Source: WYZ-LMO2 sp040514265
Lineage (GTDB): Archaea; Halobacteriota; Archaeoglobi; Archaeoglobales; Archaeoglobaceae
Reading direction: 5' to 3'
Assembly (NCBI GenBank): GCA_040514265.1
Contig: JBEVCD010000036.1
Coordinates: forward strand, 1-21,991
Length of the DNA: 21,991 bases
Within the stretch, counting starts at the first letter, position 1, and each line of letters opens with the position of its first letter. Below the pieces are notes generated by a model. It had not been told where the DNA came from. It searched no databases and saw only the letters and a list, made by a program, of their open reading frames with translations. The position numbers and the translations under genes were made by a program. Positions 6,710 to 14,230 of the stretch are shown one piece after another.

Positions 6710-7527
6710 TGAGGTTTCTCCATGAGTTTCGTCTTGGCGAGTATCCTTCCATCCCTGGCGTGCGGGTTGCGGAAGACCGTGTCGTTGCCCTTCTCTATCT
6801 CCCTCGCCTCGTCCGCGAGCAGCGCAGCTATCCGCATCATTTCGTGCGCCGCAGCGACGAGCGGGATGTACTTCTCCGGATCCTTCTCGACGAAGCAGCC
6901 CCTGACGTCGACGTCGGCGACCTTTTCTGCGATGTAGTAGGCTGCCATGGCCTTAGCCTTCGCGTAGGGGTTGCTGAACCTCGCAGCCTCGACGGCTCTC
7001 TCGGCCGTGACGACTATCTTCGGAAGCTCCGGCTGTTTTCCGGCTTTGATGTCCTCGATAACCTTGTCTATCGCCTCCTGCACTACTCTGAAGGCTCCGG
7101 TAGCGGCTAGAACCTTGACGACGTCGGCGTTGAACAGAGCCATCTCGGTGGGGTCGAGGAACTCGCGGCGTGCGCCGATCATCGAGTCCGCGTTCACGAG
7201 GATGTATCCGAACCCTTTCTGCTCGAATTCTTCTTTGGCTTTCTTAGCGGGAGCGTCGCTGATCACTATCACCGGCTTGCCCTCGAACGCCTCCCTCGCA
7301 GCCTTCGGACCCGGTAGCGCGGCGTTCGGCGAGACGACGATTACGAGGTCGGGGTCGAACTGCTTCAGCTTCTCAGCTACCTCAGCCTGCTCCGGCTGCA
7401 TCTTCGCACCGCTCGTGACCACGCGAACCTCGATGTCCTCCCTGTCGGCTCTCTCGTCGAGGAGGTATTCGAGAAGGAGAGCCGTCCCTATCGCACCCAT
7501 TTTAACGACGCCTACTTTCACAACCAT
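6706..7527 (-). CDS. mtd: F420-dependent methylenetetrahydromethanopterin dehydrogenase
   Basis: Mtd reversibly oxidises methylene-H4MPT to methenyl-H4MPT with coenzyme F420. It is a step in C1 metabolism of methanogens and, in the oxidative direction, of Archaeoglobus. The 273 residues match the family length (about 276). Recognisable segments are VKVGVVKMGAIGTALLLEYL at the N-terminus, VTSGAKMQPEQAE, VVSPNAALPGPKAARE, ADSMIGARREFLDPTEMALF, and a helical C-terminus ending with GNDTVFRNPHARDGRIL. The start ATG 7527 has AGGTGGT 4 nt upstream. The longer frame to 7587 adds 20 residues crossing the TATA box and is rejected. tatA follows with a 4-nt overlap. Its own promoter lies 30 nt upstream. 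Confidence 0.96.
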   Translation of the reverse strand: MVVKVGVVKMGAIGTALLLEYLLDERADREDIEVRVVTSGAKMQPEQAEVAEKLKQFDPDLVIVVSPNAALPGPKAAREAFEGKPVIVISDAPAKKAKEEFEQKGFGYILVNADSMIGARREFLDPTEMALFNADVVKVLAATGAFRVVQEAIDKVIEDIKAGKQPELPKIVVTAERAVEAARFSNPYAKAKAMAAYYIAEKVADVDVRGCFVEKDPEKYIPLVAAAHEMMRIAALLADEAREIEKGNDTVFRNPHARDGRILAKTKLMEKPQ

Positions 7528-7530
7528 GCT

Positions 7531-7537
7531 ACCACCT
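7531..7537 (-). promoter_or_regulatory. Shine-Dalgarno of mtd
   Basis: The minus-strand AGGTGGT is placed 3 nt before ATG 7527. It fixes the mtd start and excludes the longer frame. Confidence 0.6.
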
Positions 7538-7556
7538 GTAGCAACTCTGTGGAAAT

Positions 7557-7564
7557 TATTTAAA
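7557..7564 (-). promoter_or_regulatory. TATA box of the mtd-tatA operon
   Basis: The minus-strand TTTAAATA is the best match to the archaeal box A in this area. It is centred about 33 nt before ATG 7527, which leaves a short leader carrying the Shine-Dalgarno. It sits between mtd and the 86-residue gene upstream. Confidence 0.6.
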
Positions 7565-7567
7565 CGT

Positions 7568-7828
7568 TTACTTTTCGTCCTCGCCAAAAACGCGGAAGAA
7601 GAACTCGAAGTCGTTTATCCTGATGACGAGGTTAGCTCCTCTGCTGGCAGCGTAGGTTTCCCACGGTCTTTCACCGCAGCAGTAAACTTCCGGAGCTCTG
7701 TAGCCCGTTCTTAGGTTGCAAACTGAGAGAAGTACGTTTTCGCCGAACTTTTCGGCTATGCTTTTTGCATACCTTTCAGCCTCGCTGATGCCGATCTCTT
7801 TTTCGATCTTGAGCTCCACTCTCCTCAT
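7568..7828 (-). CDS. Conserved-looking small protein, unrecognised
   Basis: This 86-residue soluble protein has no signal or membrane segment. It begins with a strand (RRVELKIEKEIGI), then a helix (SEAERYAKSIAEKFGENV), then a cysteine-containing middle (LLSVCNLRTGY, APEVYCCGERPWET) and a final strand pair (ANLVIRINDFEFFFRVFGED). The alpha/beta pattern looks like a small ferredoxin-like or dodecin-size fold. Three cysteines, two adjacent, are the only obvious functional residues. It lies 24 bp downstream of the exchanger gene and just upstream of the mtd promoter, all on one strand. An AT-rich TTATAGTTTAG is about 20 nt upstream of its ATG, so it may have its own promoter. I do not recognise the family. 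Confidence 0.7.
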   Translation of the reverse strand: MRRVELKIEKEIGISEAERYAKSIAEKFGENVLLSVCNLRTGYRAPEVYCCGERPWETYAASRGANLVIRINDFEFFFRVFGEDEK

Positions 7829-7852
7829 CGCAAAAACTAAACTATAACAAAG

Positions 7853-9037
7853 TTAAAACTTTCGCCCGTGTAGGCTTAGAGTGTAAGCGAGAATCTTCGG
7901 CAGTTCTCTCCGCTTCGCGAACAGTATCGGAACGCCTAGGATCACGTATACGGCGCTTATAGCAAGCCTGACCTCGTAGCTTGGAATCGCAAGCTGCGTG
8001 ACGAAAAGTGCTAGCAGCAGCAGGGCTTCGAAGACGTTTATCCTGCGATCGAGTATAACGGCGAGCCCGAAGAGCGACTGGGCTGCGGTCAGAAAAACCT
8101 CTTCGCGCTGCCTCGCGTCGAGCGGCAGGGGGTGGGGTTGCATTAGCGAGACACTGTAAACGACCGCTATGGTTCCGATCAGCAGCGACCACTGGTTAAC
8201 CTTCGAAGATATCAGCGCATTCATCGCCGCAGCCACGCGTAGTCTGTTGACTAAGTAGATGGCAATGACGAACTCCGGAGCCTCGCTGGCGAGCGGGGCG
8301 ACCCACTGGACGACTATGAACTCGTCGATGCCGATGTTCTTCGCGGTGGCTATCAGACCCTCCGCGAAAGCCTCGACGCTGATAAAGATCGTGAAGGCTG
8401 CGTACGCCATGAGGAGCACGACCGCAGACCTCCTCTTGCTCTTACTGAAGCTTGCGAGCCACATCGGGACACCGACGAGCTCTACCTCTTCTCTCTCAGC
8501 CCTCGTCGCCGCAAAGACGTAAGCTGCGAAGAGCGAGATAAGCACTACGCTGTCGAAGAGCGAGATCTCGCCGAAAAGAGGTATTTTGAACGAGTAAATC
8601 GTTGCGGCGAGAAGGAAGAAAATTTCGAGGTTTAGCCTCTCGTCGAGCTCGACGTCTCTTCTCTTCAGCTTCAGCATCGCGATCAGAACTACCAGGCTCC
8701 AGCCCACGCCGATGAGCAGCCTGTTTGCTCCCGTCATGTTTGCGGTTGCGTAGTGGACGTAATCTCCGCCGACCTTTCCGGCCATCCAGGCGAAGTAGGC
8801 ATCTACAGCATACTCGGGGAGTATGGCGAGAAGAGCTACGACAGCAAGACTGAAGGATCGCGGGACGTCGATTTCAGCAGTCTCGGCAGCCCAGGAAATC
8901 AGAAAAGCCGCTCCGACTACGGCGCTACCTGCGAGCAATGCCTCGACTTCTGGAGGATAATGGTATTTCATGACGAAAGAGGCTAGCCAGGGAATTGTGG
9001 CAGCCAGCGCTAGCGACAGCTGGATCTTCGCCCTCAT
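7853..9037 (-). CDS. Sodium/calcium exchanger (CaCA) family membrane protein
   Basis: This 394-residue protein is very hydrophobic, with about 10-11 predicted spans in two halves. Each half holds an alpha repeat. The first is LLAILPEYAVDAYFAWMAG followed by ATANMTGANRLLIG. The second is LASEAPEFVIAIYLVN followed by AMNALISSKVNQWSLLIG. These correspond to the usual E-(L/F)-V-S plus G-N-(V/I)-x-G-S-N pattern of cation/Ca2+ antiporters, with the Glu residues kept and the GNxxGSN motifs altered. It would exchange Ca2+ or another cation against Na+ or H+ across the cytoplasmic membrane. ATG 9037 has a TATA-like ATTTTAAT about 25 nt upstream. That element follows the last ACA box of the H/ACA RNA, so guide RNA and exchanger are separate tandem units. 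Confidence 0.85.
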   Translation of the reverse strand: MRAKIQLSLALAATIPWLASFVMKYHYPPEVEALLAGSAVVGAAFLISWAAETAEIDVPRSFSLAVVALLAILPEYAVDAYFAWMAGKVGGDYVHYATANMTGANRLLIGVGWSLVVLIAMLKLKRRDVELDERLNLEIFFLLAATIYSFKIPLFGEISLFDSVVLISLFAAYVFAATRAEREEVELVGVPMWLASFSKSKRRSAVVLLMAYAAFTIFISVEAFAEGLIATAKNIGIDEFIVVQWVAPLASEAPEFVIAIYLVNRLRVAAAMNALISSKVNQWSLLIGTIAVVYSVSLMQPHPLPLDARQREEVFLTAAQSLFGLAVILDRRINVFEALLLLALFVTQLAIPSYEVRLAISAVYVILGVPILFAKRRELPKILAYTLSLHGRKF

Positions 9038-9064
9038 CGCCGCGAATTTGCCAGAAGATTAAAA

Positions 9065-9280
9065 TGTTTCCCCGGGGTAACGCCGCCCGTCATCGCAAGC
9101 TTCGCCGCCTCCGAGCGGTTGACCTCCGGGGACTGTCCCATGCCCGGGTTGCCCCAGAATCATCGTAAGGCTGTCCGCCTCACTCCTCCGGGGACCTATC
9201 GGCATGGTGTGTCCCCGAGCTCGCAGAGAGGCTTCATCGTAAAGCGATCGCTACCTCCGCCTCCTCCCCGATCGGGGACA
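9065..9280 (-). ncRNA. Three-hairpin H/ACA pseudouridylation guide RNA
   Basis: Read on the minus strand, three H/ACA hairpins follow each other. Hairpin 1 has lower stem TGTCCCCGA (9280-9272) with TCGGGGAC (9218-9211), upper stem GGAGGC/GCCTCT and ACA at 9210-9208. Hairpin 2 has lower stem CCATGCC (9207-9201) with GGCATGG (9144-9138), upper stem CCCCGGA/TCTGGGG and ACA at 9136-9134. Hairpin 3 has lower stem TCCCCGG (9132-9126) with CCGGGGA (9075-9069), upper stem CCGCTCG/CGGGCGG and ACA at 9067-9065. In each, GGAG on the 5' side faces CGATGA on the 3' side below a small apical stem, the K-turn bound by L7Ae. The ACA lies 15-16 nt below the upper stem, the spacing H/ACA guides need. A TATA element sits 25 nt upstream. 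The architecture equals the three-hairpin A. fulgidus RNA Afu-4; identity with it is unproven. Confidence 0.85.
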
Positions 9281-9300
9281 GAGTTTTCTCGACACCGAGC

Positions 9301-9308
9301 TTTAATTC
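9301..9308 (-). promoter_or_regulatory. TATA box of the H/ACA RNA gene
   Basis: The minus-strand GGAATTAAAG contains TTAAAG-type box A centred near 9304. That places the start at about 9279, exactly where the first hairpin's lower stem begins (9280). Confidence 0.5.
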
Positions 9309-9392
9309 CTTTTCGCCCCCTTCAATATTTTTAATTCTGAAATATAGGATGGGCTGCCAACAAGATTATTTTTCAGCTGCAAAACTGGCACT

Positions 9393-12300
9393 ATGAATCT
9401 AACTCTCGACAAGTTCTTCTCCCTCTTCGACGCCGAGGATTCCGAAAGCTGGAGGGTTGAAGAGATTAGGCGTTACCACGAGCACCTCTTGGCGAAGCTT
9501 CGAGAAGCTTACGAGATAGCGGAGAAAGCTCGAAGCCTGGGTTTAGACCCCGAACCGTTCGTAGAAATTCCCGTCGCAAAAAACATGGCTGAGAGAGTCG
9601 AGAAACTGATAGGCATCCCCGTAGCCGAGAGGATCGTCGAACTCGAAGAAAAAGGAGTTTCGAGAGAGAATATGTGCTTCATAATAGCCGACGAAATTGT
9701 GGAGGGGAAGTTCGGAAACTTCGGCAAGGAAGAGGCTCTGGACAAAGCCGTCAGGACAGCTGTGGCGATAATGACGGAAGGTGTGGTGGCGGCACCGATA
9801 GAGGGGATCGCGAAGGTGAAGATCTGGAACGGGGAGTTCGTGAAGGTCTACTACGCCGGACCCATAAGGAGCGCCGGAGGGACTGCTCAAGTTATATCCG
9901 TCCTCGTCGCGGACTACGTCAGGAGAAAGCTTGGAATAGGTAGATACATCCCGACGGAGGAGGAAATTCTGAGATACTGCGAAGAGATTCCGCTCTACAA
10001 GAAAGTGGCGAACCTGCAGTACCTTCCGAGCGACGAGGAGATCAGACTCATCGTTTCCAACTGCCCCGTGTGCATCGACGGCGAGCCTACGGAGGACGTG
10101 GAGGTTTCCGGCTACCGCAACCTGCCGCGCGTGGAGACGAACAGGGTCAGGGGAGGAATGGCACTTGTAATAGCCGAAGGTATAGCGCTGAAGGCTCCAA
10201 AGCTCAAGAAGATAGTCGAAGAGGTCGGCATCGACGGCTGGGAGTGGCTCGACAGGCTCATAAAGAGCGAGGAGGAGAGCGAGGATTCGGAAGTTGTGAA
10301 GCCGAAAGACAAGTACCTGTCCGATATCGTAGCCGGCAGACCGGTTTTCAGCCACCCATCCCGCAAAGGCGGCTTCAGGCTACGTTACGGAAGGGCGAGA
10401 AACTCGGGATTCGCAACCGTTGGCGTCAATCCGGCTACGATGGCTCTGCTCGACTTCCTCGCTGTGGGGACGCAGATGAAGATAGAGAGACCCGGAAAGG
10501 CTGCGGGCGTTGTTCCGGTTTCGAGCATAGAGGGTCCTACCGTCAGGCTGAAAAACGGCGATGTTGTGAGGATCAGAAGCGTCGCAGAGGCGAGGGCGCT
10601 CAAGGACGAGGTCGAAGCTATTCTCGACCTCGGCGAGATACTCGTGAACTTCGGGGACTTCCTCGAAAACAACCACCCTCTGATGCCGGCAGCCTACTGC
10701 TACGAGTGGTGGATTCAGGAGGTGAAGAACAAGCTCCCGAGGGGCGATTACCGACACCTAAGCGAGGAGGAAGCGCTGGCACTCTGCGACGAGTACGGAG
10801 TTCCGTTGCACCCCGACCACACCTACCTCTGGCACGACGTGAGCGTCGAAGAGTACTCATACCTTCGGGACTACATATCCGAGCGGGGGAAGGTTGAGGG
10901 AAAAATAAGCCAGCTCGTATTCCCATTCGATTCGAAGGCTAAGGAGATACTCGAAAAGCTCCTAGTCGAGCACAAGGTAAGGGAGGGCTTTATAGTCGTC
11001 GAGAGGTGGAAAGTTCTCGTCAGGTGCCTCGGGCTCGACGAAAAGCTGCGGAAAGTAGGGGAGGTGAAGGGTAGCAACACCCTCGAAGTCGTCAGGAAGC
11101 TTTCCGGTATAGACGTCAGGGCTAAGGCGCCTTCCCGCATAGGCGCGAGAATGGGCAGACCGGAGAAGGCGAAGGAGAGAAAGATGAGCCCTCCGCCGCA
11201 CATACTGTTCCCCGTGGGACTCGCGGGAGGAAAGACGAGGGACATAAAGGTGGCGGCTGAATATACGCGGAGCTACAACTCTCCCAAGGGCGAGATAGAA
11301 GTAGAAGTTGCGATGAGGAGGTGCAAGTCATGCGGAAAGGAGACCTTCTGGCTGCGCTGCGACTGCGGAGCGTTCACGGAACAGGTTTACTACTGCACGA
11401 GGTGCAGAATAAAGATCGGTAGCGAGGTCTGTCGCTGCGGCGAGGTTGCGAAGCCCTACTCGAAGCGCGTGATAAACATCAGGGAGCTATACGAGAGGGC
11501 TGTAAAAGCCGTGAACGGATACGACAACCTTGAGACGCTCAAGGGAGTAATAGGGATGTCCTCGCGTTACAAGATACCGGAGAGACTCGAGAAGGGAATA
11601 CTCAGAGCCAAGCACGGCGTTTACGTCTTTAAGGACGGGACCTCCCGCTTTGACATGACGGACCTGCCTCTAACGCACTTCAAGCCGAAGGAGATAGGGG
11701 TGAGCGTAGAGAAGCTCCGCGAGCTTGGGTACACGAGAGATTACTTGGGCAGGGAACTGAAGAGCGACGATCAGATCGTGGAGCTGAAGCCGCAGGACAT
11801 AATACTTCCGAAGAACGGAGCTGAATACCTTTTGAGGGTTGCGAAGTTCGTCGACGAGCTTCTGGAGAAGTTCTACGGTCTCAAAGCTTACTACAAAGCG
11901 GAGAAACCCGAGGACTTGATAGGACACCTCGTCATAGGTTTGGCGCCCCACACGTCAGCTGGTGTCCTCGGGAGGATAGTAGGATTTGCTGACGTGCTGG
12001 CTGGTTACGCGCACCCCTACTTCCACGCGGCAAAGCGCAGGAACTGCGACGGCGACGAGGATTGCGTAATGCTTCTCCTTGACGGCTTGCTGAACTTCTC
12101 CCGTAAGTTCCTGCCGGACAAGCGCGGTGGGCAGATGGATGCACCGCTCGTGCTCACGGCTATAGTAGACCCGAGGGAGGTGGACAAGGAGGTCCACAAC
12201 ATGGACATCGTAGACGAATACCCTCTGGAGTTCTACAGGGCAACCATGCGCTACGCGAACCCCAAGGAAGTGGCGGAGCTCATAGAGAAGGTCGGAGACA

Positions 12301-12797
12301 GGCTCGGGAGTGAATACAGGTTCTGCGGTCTGAAGTTCACCCACGACACGAACGACATAGCTGATGGAAACAAGGAGAGCGCTTACAAGTATCTGGAAAC
12401 GATGCAGGACAAGGTGAGGGCGCAGATGGAGCTCGCGAAGAAGATAGTCGCGGTCGACGAGCACGACGTGGCTGAGAGGGTAATAAACGTGCACTTTCTT
12501 CCCGACATAATCGGGAACCTGAGGGCTTTTTCGAGGCAGGAGGTCAGATGTCTGAACTGCAACGCGAAGTTCCGCCGCATACCTCTGAGCGGCAAGTGCA
12601 CGAAATGCGGCGGGAAGCTGACGCTCACAGTTCATGGCAGCTCGATAACGAAGTACCTCGGACTCTCGAAGATGCTCTGCGAGGAGTTCAACGTCTCGAA
12701 CTACACGAAGCAGAGGATAAAGCTGATAGAGCTCGAAATCAAGTCGCTGTTCGAGAGCGACGTGAGGAGGCAGGTGACGATAGCACACTTCTTTTAG
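9393..12797 (+). CDS. polC: DNA polymerase II (family D) large subunit DP2
   Basis: This is the catalytic subunit of the euryarchaeal replicative DNA polymerase D, working with DP1 and PCNA. Its 1134 residues match intein-free family members. The catalytic motif NCDGDED lies at residues 884-890, with Asp886 and Asp888 the presumed metal ligands of the double-psi beta-barrel active site. Cysteine pairs from C644/C647 (CKSCGKE) through CDCG, CTRC and CRCG form zinc sites ahead of it. A C-terminal zinc finger has C1053-x2-C1056 and C1069-x2-C1072. The last eight residues, QVTIAHFF, fit the PCNA-binding PIP box (Q-x2-I-x2-FF). The start is ATG 9393; GATTATTTT about 25 nt upstream may be the TATA box. 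No DP1 gene is nearby. A tnpB relic ends right after the stop. Confidence 0.98.
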   Translation: MNLTLDKFFSLFDAEDSESWRVEEIRRYHEHLLAKLREAYEIAEKARSLGLDPEPFVEIPVAKNMAERVEKLIGIPVAERIVELEEKGVSRENMCFIIADEIVEGKFGNFGKEEALDKAVRTAVAIMTEGVVAAPIEGIAKVKIWNGEFVKVYYAGPIRSAGGTAQVISVLVADYVRRKLGIGRYIPTEEEILRYCEEIPLYKKVANLQYLPSDEEIRLIVSNCPVCIDGEPTEDVEVSGYRNLPRVETNRVRGGMALVIAEGIALKAPKLKKIVEEVGIDGWEWLDRLIKSEEESEDSEVVKPKDKYLSDIVAGRPVFSHPSRKGGFRLRYGRARNSGFATVGVNPATMALLDFLAVGTQMKIERPGKAAGVVPVSSIEGPTVRLKNGDVVRIRSVAEARALKDEVEAILDLGEILVNFGDFLENNHPLMPAAYCYEWWIQEVKNKLPRGDYRHLSEEEALALCDEYGVPLHPDHTYLWHDVSVEEYSYLRDYISERGKVEGKISQLVFPFDSKAKEILEKLLVEHKVREGFIVVERWKVLVRCLGLDEKLRKVGEVKGSNTLEVVRKLSGIDVRAKAPSRIGARMGRPEKAKERKMSPPPHILFPVGLAGGKTRDIKVAAEYTRSYNSPKGEIEVEVAMRRCKSCGKETFWLRCDCGAFTEQVYYCTRCRIKIGSEVCRCGEVAKPYSKRVINIRELYERAVKAVNGYDNLETLKGVIGMSSRYKIPERLEKGILRAKHGVYVFKDGTSRFDMTDLPLTHFKPKEIGVSVEKLRELGYTRDYLGRELKSDDQIVELKPQDIILPKNGAEYLLRVAKFVDELLEKFYGLKAYYKAEKPEDLIGHLVIGLAPHTSAGVLGRIVGFADVLAGYAHPYFHAAKRRNCDGDEDCVMLLLDGLLNFSRKFLPDKRGGQMDAPLVLTAIVDPREVDKEVHNMDIVDEYPLEFYRATMRYANPKEVAELIEKVGDRLGSEYRFCGLKFTHDTNDIADGNKESAYKYLETMQDKVRAQMELAKKIVAVDEHDVAERVINVHFLPDIIGNLRAFSRQEVRCLNCNAKFRRIPLSGKCTKCGGKLTLTVHGSSITKYLGLSKMLCEEFNVSNYTKQRIKLIELEIKSLFESDVRRQVTIAHFF

Positions 12798-12804
12798 GGG
12801 TTCA

Positions 12805-12830
12805 GCGGACGTAGTCTTTAATGCGTCCGC
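12805..12830. repeat. Perfect hairpin between the DP2 stop and the tnpB 3' end
   Basis: GCGGACG (12805-12811) pairs with CGTCCGC (12824-12830) around a 12-nt loop, 8 nt after the DP2 stop. It may be the subterminal hairpin of the tnpB element's right end, part of its guide-RNA scaffold, or a 3' structure of the DP2 mRNA. Confidence 0.55.
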
Positions 12831-12844
12831 CTCGGGACACATCA

Positions 12845-12867
12845 CTTCTACGGATAAACTGTAGAAG
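12845..12867. repeat. Second perfect hairpin at the tnpB 3' end
   Basis: CTTCTAC (12845-12851) pairs with GTAGAAG (12861-12867) around a 9-nt loop. With the hairpin at 12805-12830 it makes two strong stems within 63 nt. This is where TnpB right-end (omega/re) RNA scaffolds normally lie, overlapping the end of the tnpB frame. Confidence 0.5.
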
Positions 12868-13996
12868 CTCGTCCCCTTTCAGGGCAACCCCGAGGCCCCA
12901 CATCCGTTTAATACTGCAACAACATCCCTATCCGCAATGAAACCGCATCCGCACTTCATTAACCTGCCCCCATAGGTCGCCATGCGACCCGAACAGAGGG
13001 GGCAGGTTTTGGAGGAATTGGAAGGATTTACGTATTTAACCGGCAAACCGAACCATCTAAGCTTGTATTCGAGCATGAACTGGAACGTTCGAGCGTTCCA
13101 TTTTGATAACTTGCGGTTCATGTCTTTGCGACCGTTAAGTATTCTATCCTTGATATTTCTCAAATCTTCGAGGATGACTCCATGCTTTAGCTAAGCCAGT
13201 TCCCTTGCTATTGCTGTAGTTATTTTATGTATCATATCCTTTGCACGATTCTTCTCTCTCTTAGAATACTTCTTCATGAGCTTCTCAGCAGTTTTCGGTT
13301 TTGTTTTGCTCAACTTTTGAATCCTTCTCCTCTTTTCCTCGTAAACTCTGTGAACGTGGTAGAGTTTCCTTAAATCGAGTCTTACAATCCTTCCGTTTAT
13401 GAATCCAGTAATATTCGTCAGATTTACATCGAATGATGCATAATCATCTGGATCTATTTGCTTAACCCCCTTCTTGAACGTTATGATTAGTCTATCCTCC
13501 TGCAAAATCAGTCCGCCAACGGAATCGAAATCTTTTGGCAGGTAATCGAATTTCTTGAGATCAACTTCGAGGTAACGCTTTCTCGGCTCAATTGTGATCT
13601 TGATTTTACCTTCTCTAACCGAGAACAGAGTTGTTTTTACGTAAACTGATTTTCTCGTGATTTTCGGCTTTGATCTTGCTTTCCCTCGATTGTACAACTG
13701 AATCCATCCCTTAACGAGTCCTATAACCGAATTTATCGCCGAATCAACGTAATGCTTTGCAAATTTCCATTCCTTGAGAAGTTCATCTCTCAGACTTCTC
13801 CTATCTTCTCCATTGAACTTAAGGTGAGCTTTTCCGGTTTTTAAGAACTTCACATGCCTGAAAATCCTCTCTAAGGCAATCCTTCTCAGCCTAAAGTATT
13901 CCTTAATCAGATCCTTTGGCACTTCTACCGGAACGCTGTAGCTTTTTATCGCTTCCACATTTACAATTCGACGAAAAGATTTTTAAACTTTTTACC

Positions 13997-14168
13997 ATGA
14001 AGATGACCGTGCAAATTGAAGTTAAAGGGAACAAAAAAGATGCTTTGAGCGAGGCAATAGAGAGCCGTTAAGCTCTGGCTGGAAAAGCATGGTTCACAAA
14101 AATTGAAACCGCTCGCAACGATTTCTTTCATCAGGCAATGCTTTTCTGTTAATTGTAAAAATATTTAA
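13997..14168 (+). pseudogene. Frameshifted small gene, ribbon-helix-helix antitoxin-like
   Basis: ATG 13997 (or 14003) reads MKMTVQIEVKGNKKDALSEA then IESR and stops at 14069. The next frame from 14064 continues AVKLWLEKHGSQKLK and ends at TAA 14166-14168. Joined across a one-base shift, SEAIE-AVKLWLEKH looks like the helix pair of a ribbon-helix-helix DNA-binding protein, and MTVQIEV like its strand. Such proteins are often antitoxins, but no toxin partner is visible. It shares the AT-rich promoter region with the divergent tnpB relic. Both readings are short, so the family call is tentative. Confidence 0.4.
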
Positions 14169-14230
14169 TAGTTTCGCGAGGCGAAGATTTTAGGGAAAGC
14201 CTATTTTTCAACTCTTCTCTCTGAAACGGT

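Larger units (their letters stand above)
12802..13958 (-). pseudogene. tnpB: IS200/IS605-type TnpB (IS1341 group), interrupted by an in-frame TAG and a 3' frameshift
   Basis: TnpB is the RNA-guided, RuvC-like nuclease of IS200/IS605 elements. From GTG 13958 one frame covers 360 codons to TGA at 12879-12881, broken only by a TAG at codon 256 (13191-13193) after TTAIARELA. The same frame resumes with LKHGVILEDLRNIKDRIL. The catalytic residues are all present: Asp177 in SFDVNLTNI, Glu264 in ILEDLRNI and the Asp in FIADRDVVAVLN. The zinc ribbon CPLC (319/322) and CGCG (336/338) is intact. Near the 3' end the frame ends early, while the next frame continues as RMWGLGVALKGDELLQFIRR to 12802, the typical TnpB tail. 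One lost base near 12903 explains this. The TTTAAAAAT box A sits 25 nt upstream. No tnpA is present. Codon use is AT-richer than its neighbours, fitting insertion. Confidence 0.85.

Noticed and set aside
6971..7714. 247-residue plus-strand frame antisense to mtd
   Set aside because: Low-complexity serine/alanine-rich translation of a GC-biased complementary strand; mtd is certain.
9119..9334. Plus-strand 71-residue proline-rich open frame
   Set aside because: It is the complement of the H/ACA RNA hairpins; the composition follows from GC-rich stems and there is no promoter or ribosome site for it.
11955..12845. 296-residue minus-strand frame inside DP2
   Set aside because: It is a shadow of the DP2 reading frame with no sensible motifs.
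13191..13193. TAG in tnpB as a pyrrolysine codon
   Set aside because: No pyrrolysine genes are seen here, the gene has a second lesion, and TnpB proteins do not use pyrrolysine; ordinary inactivation is simpler.
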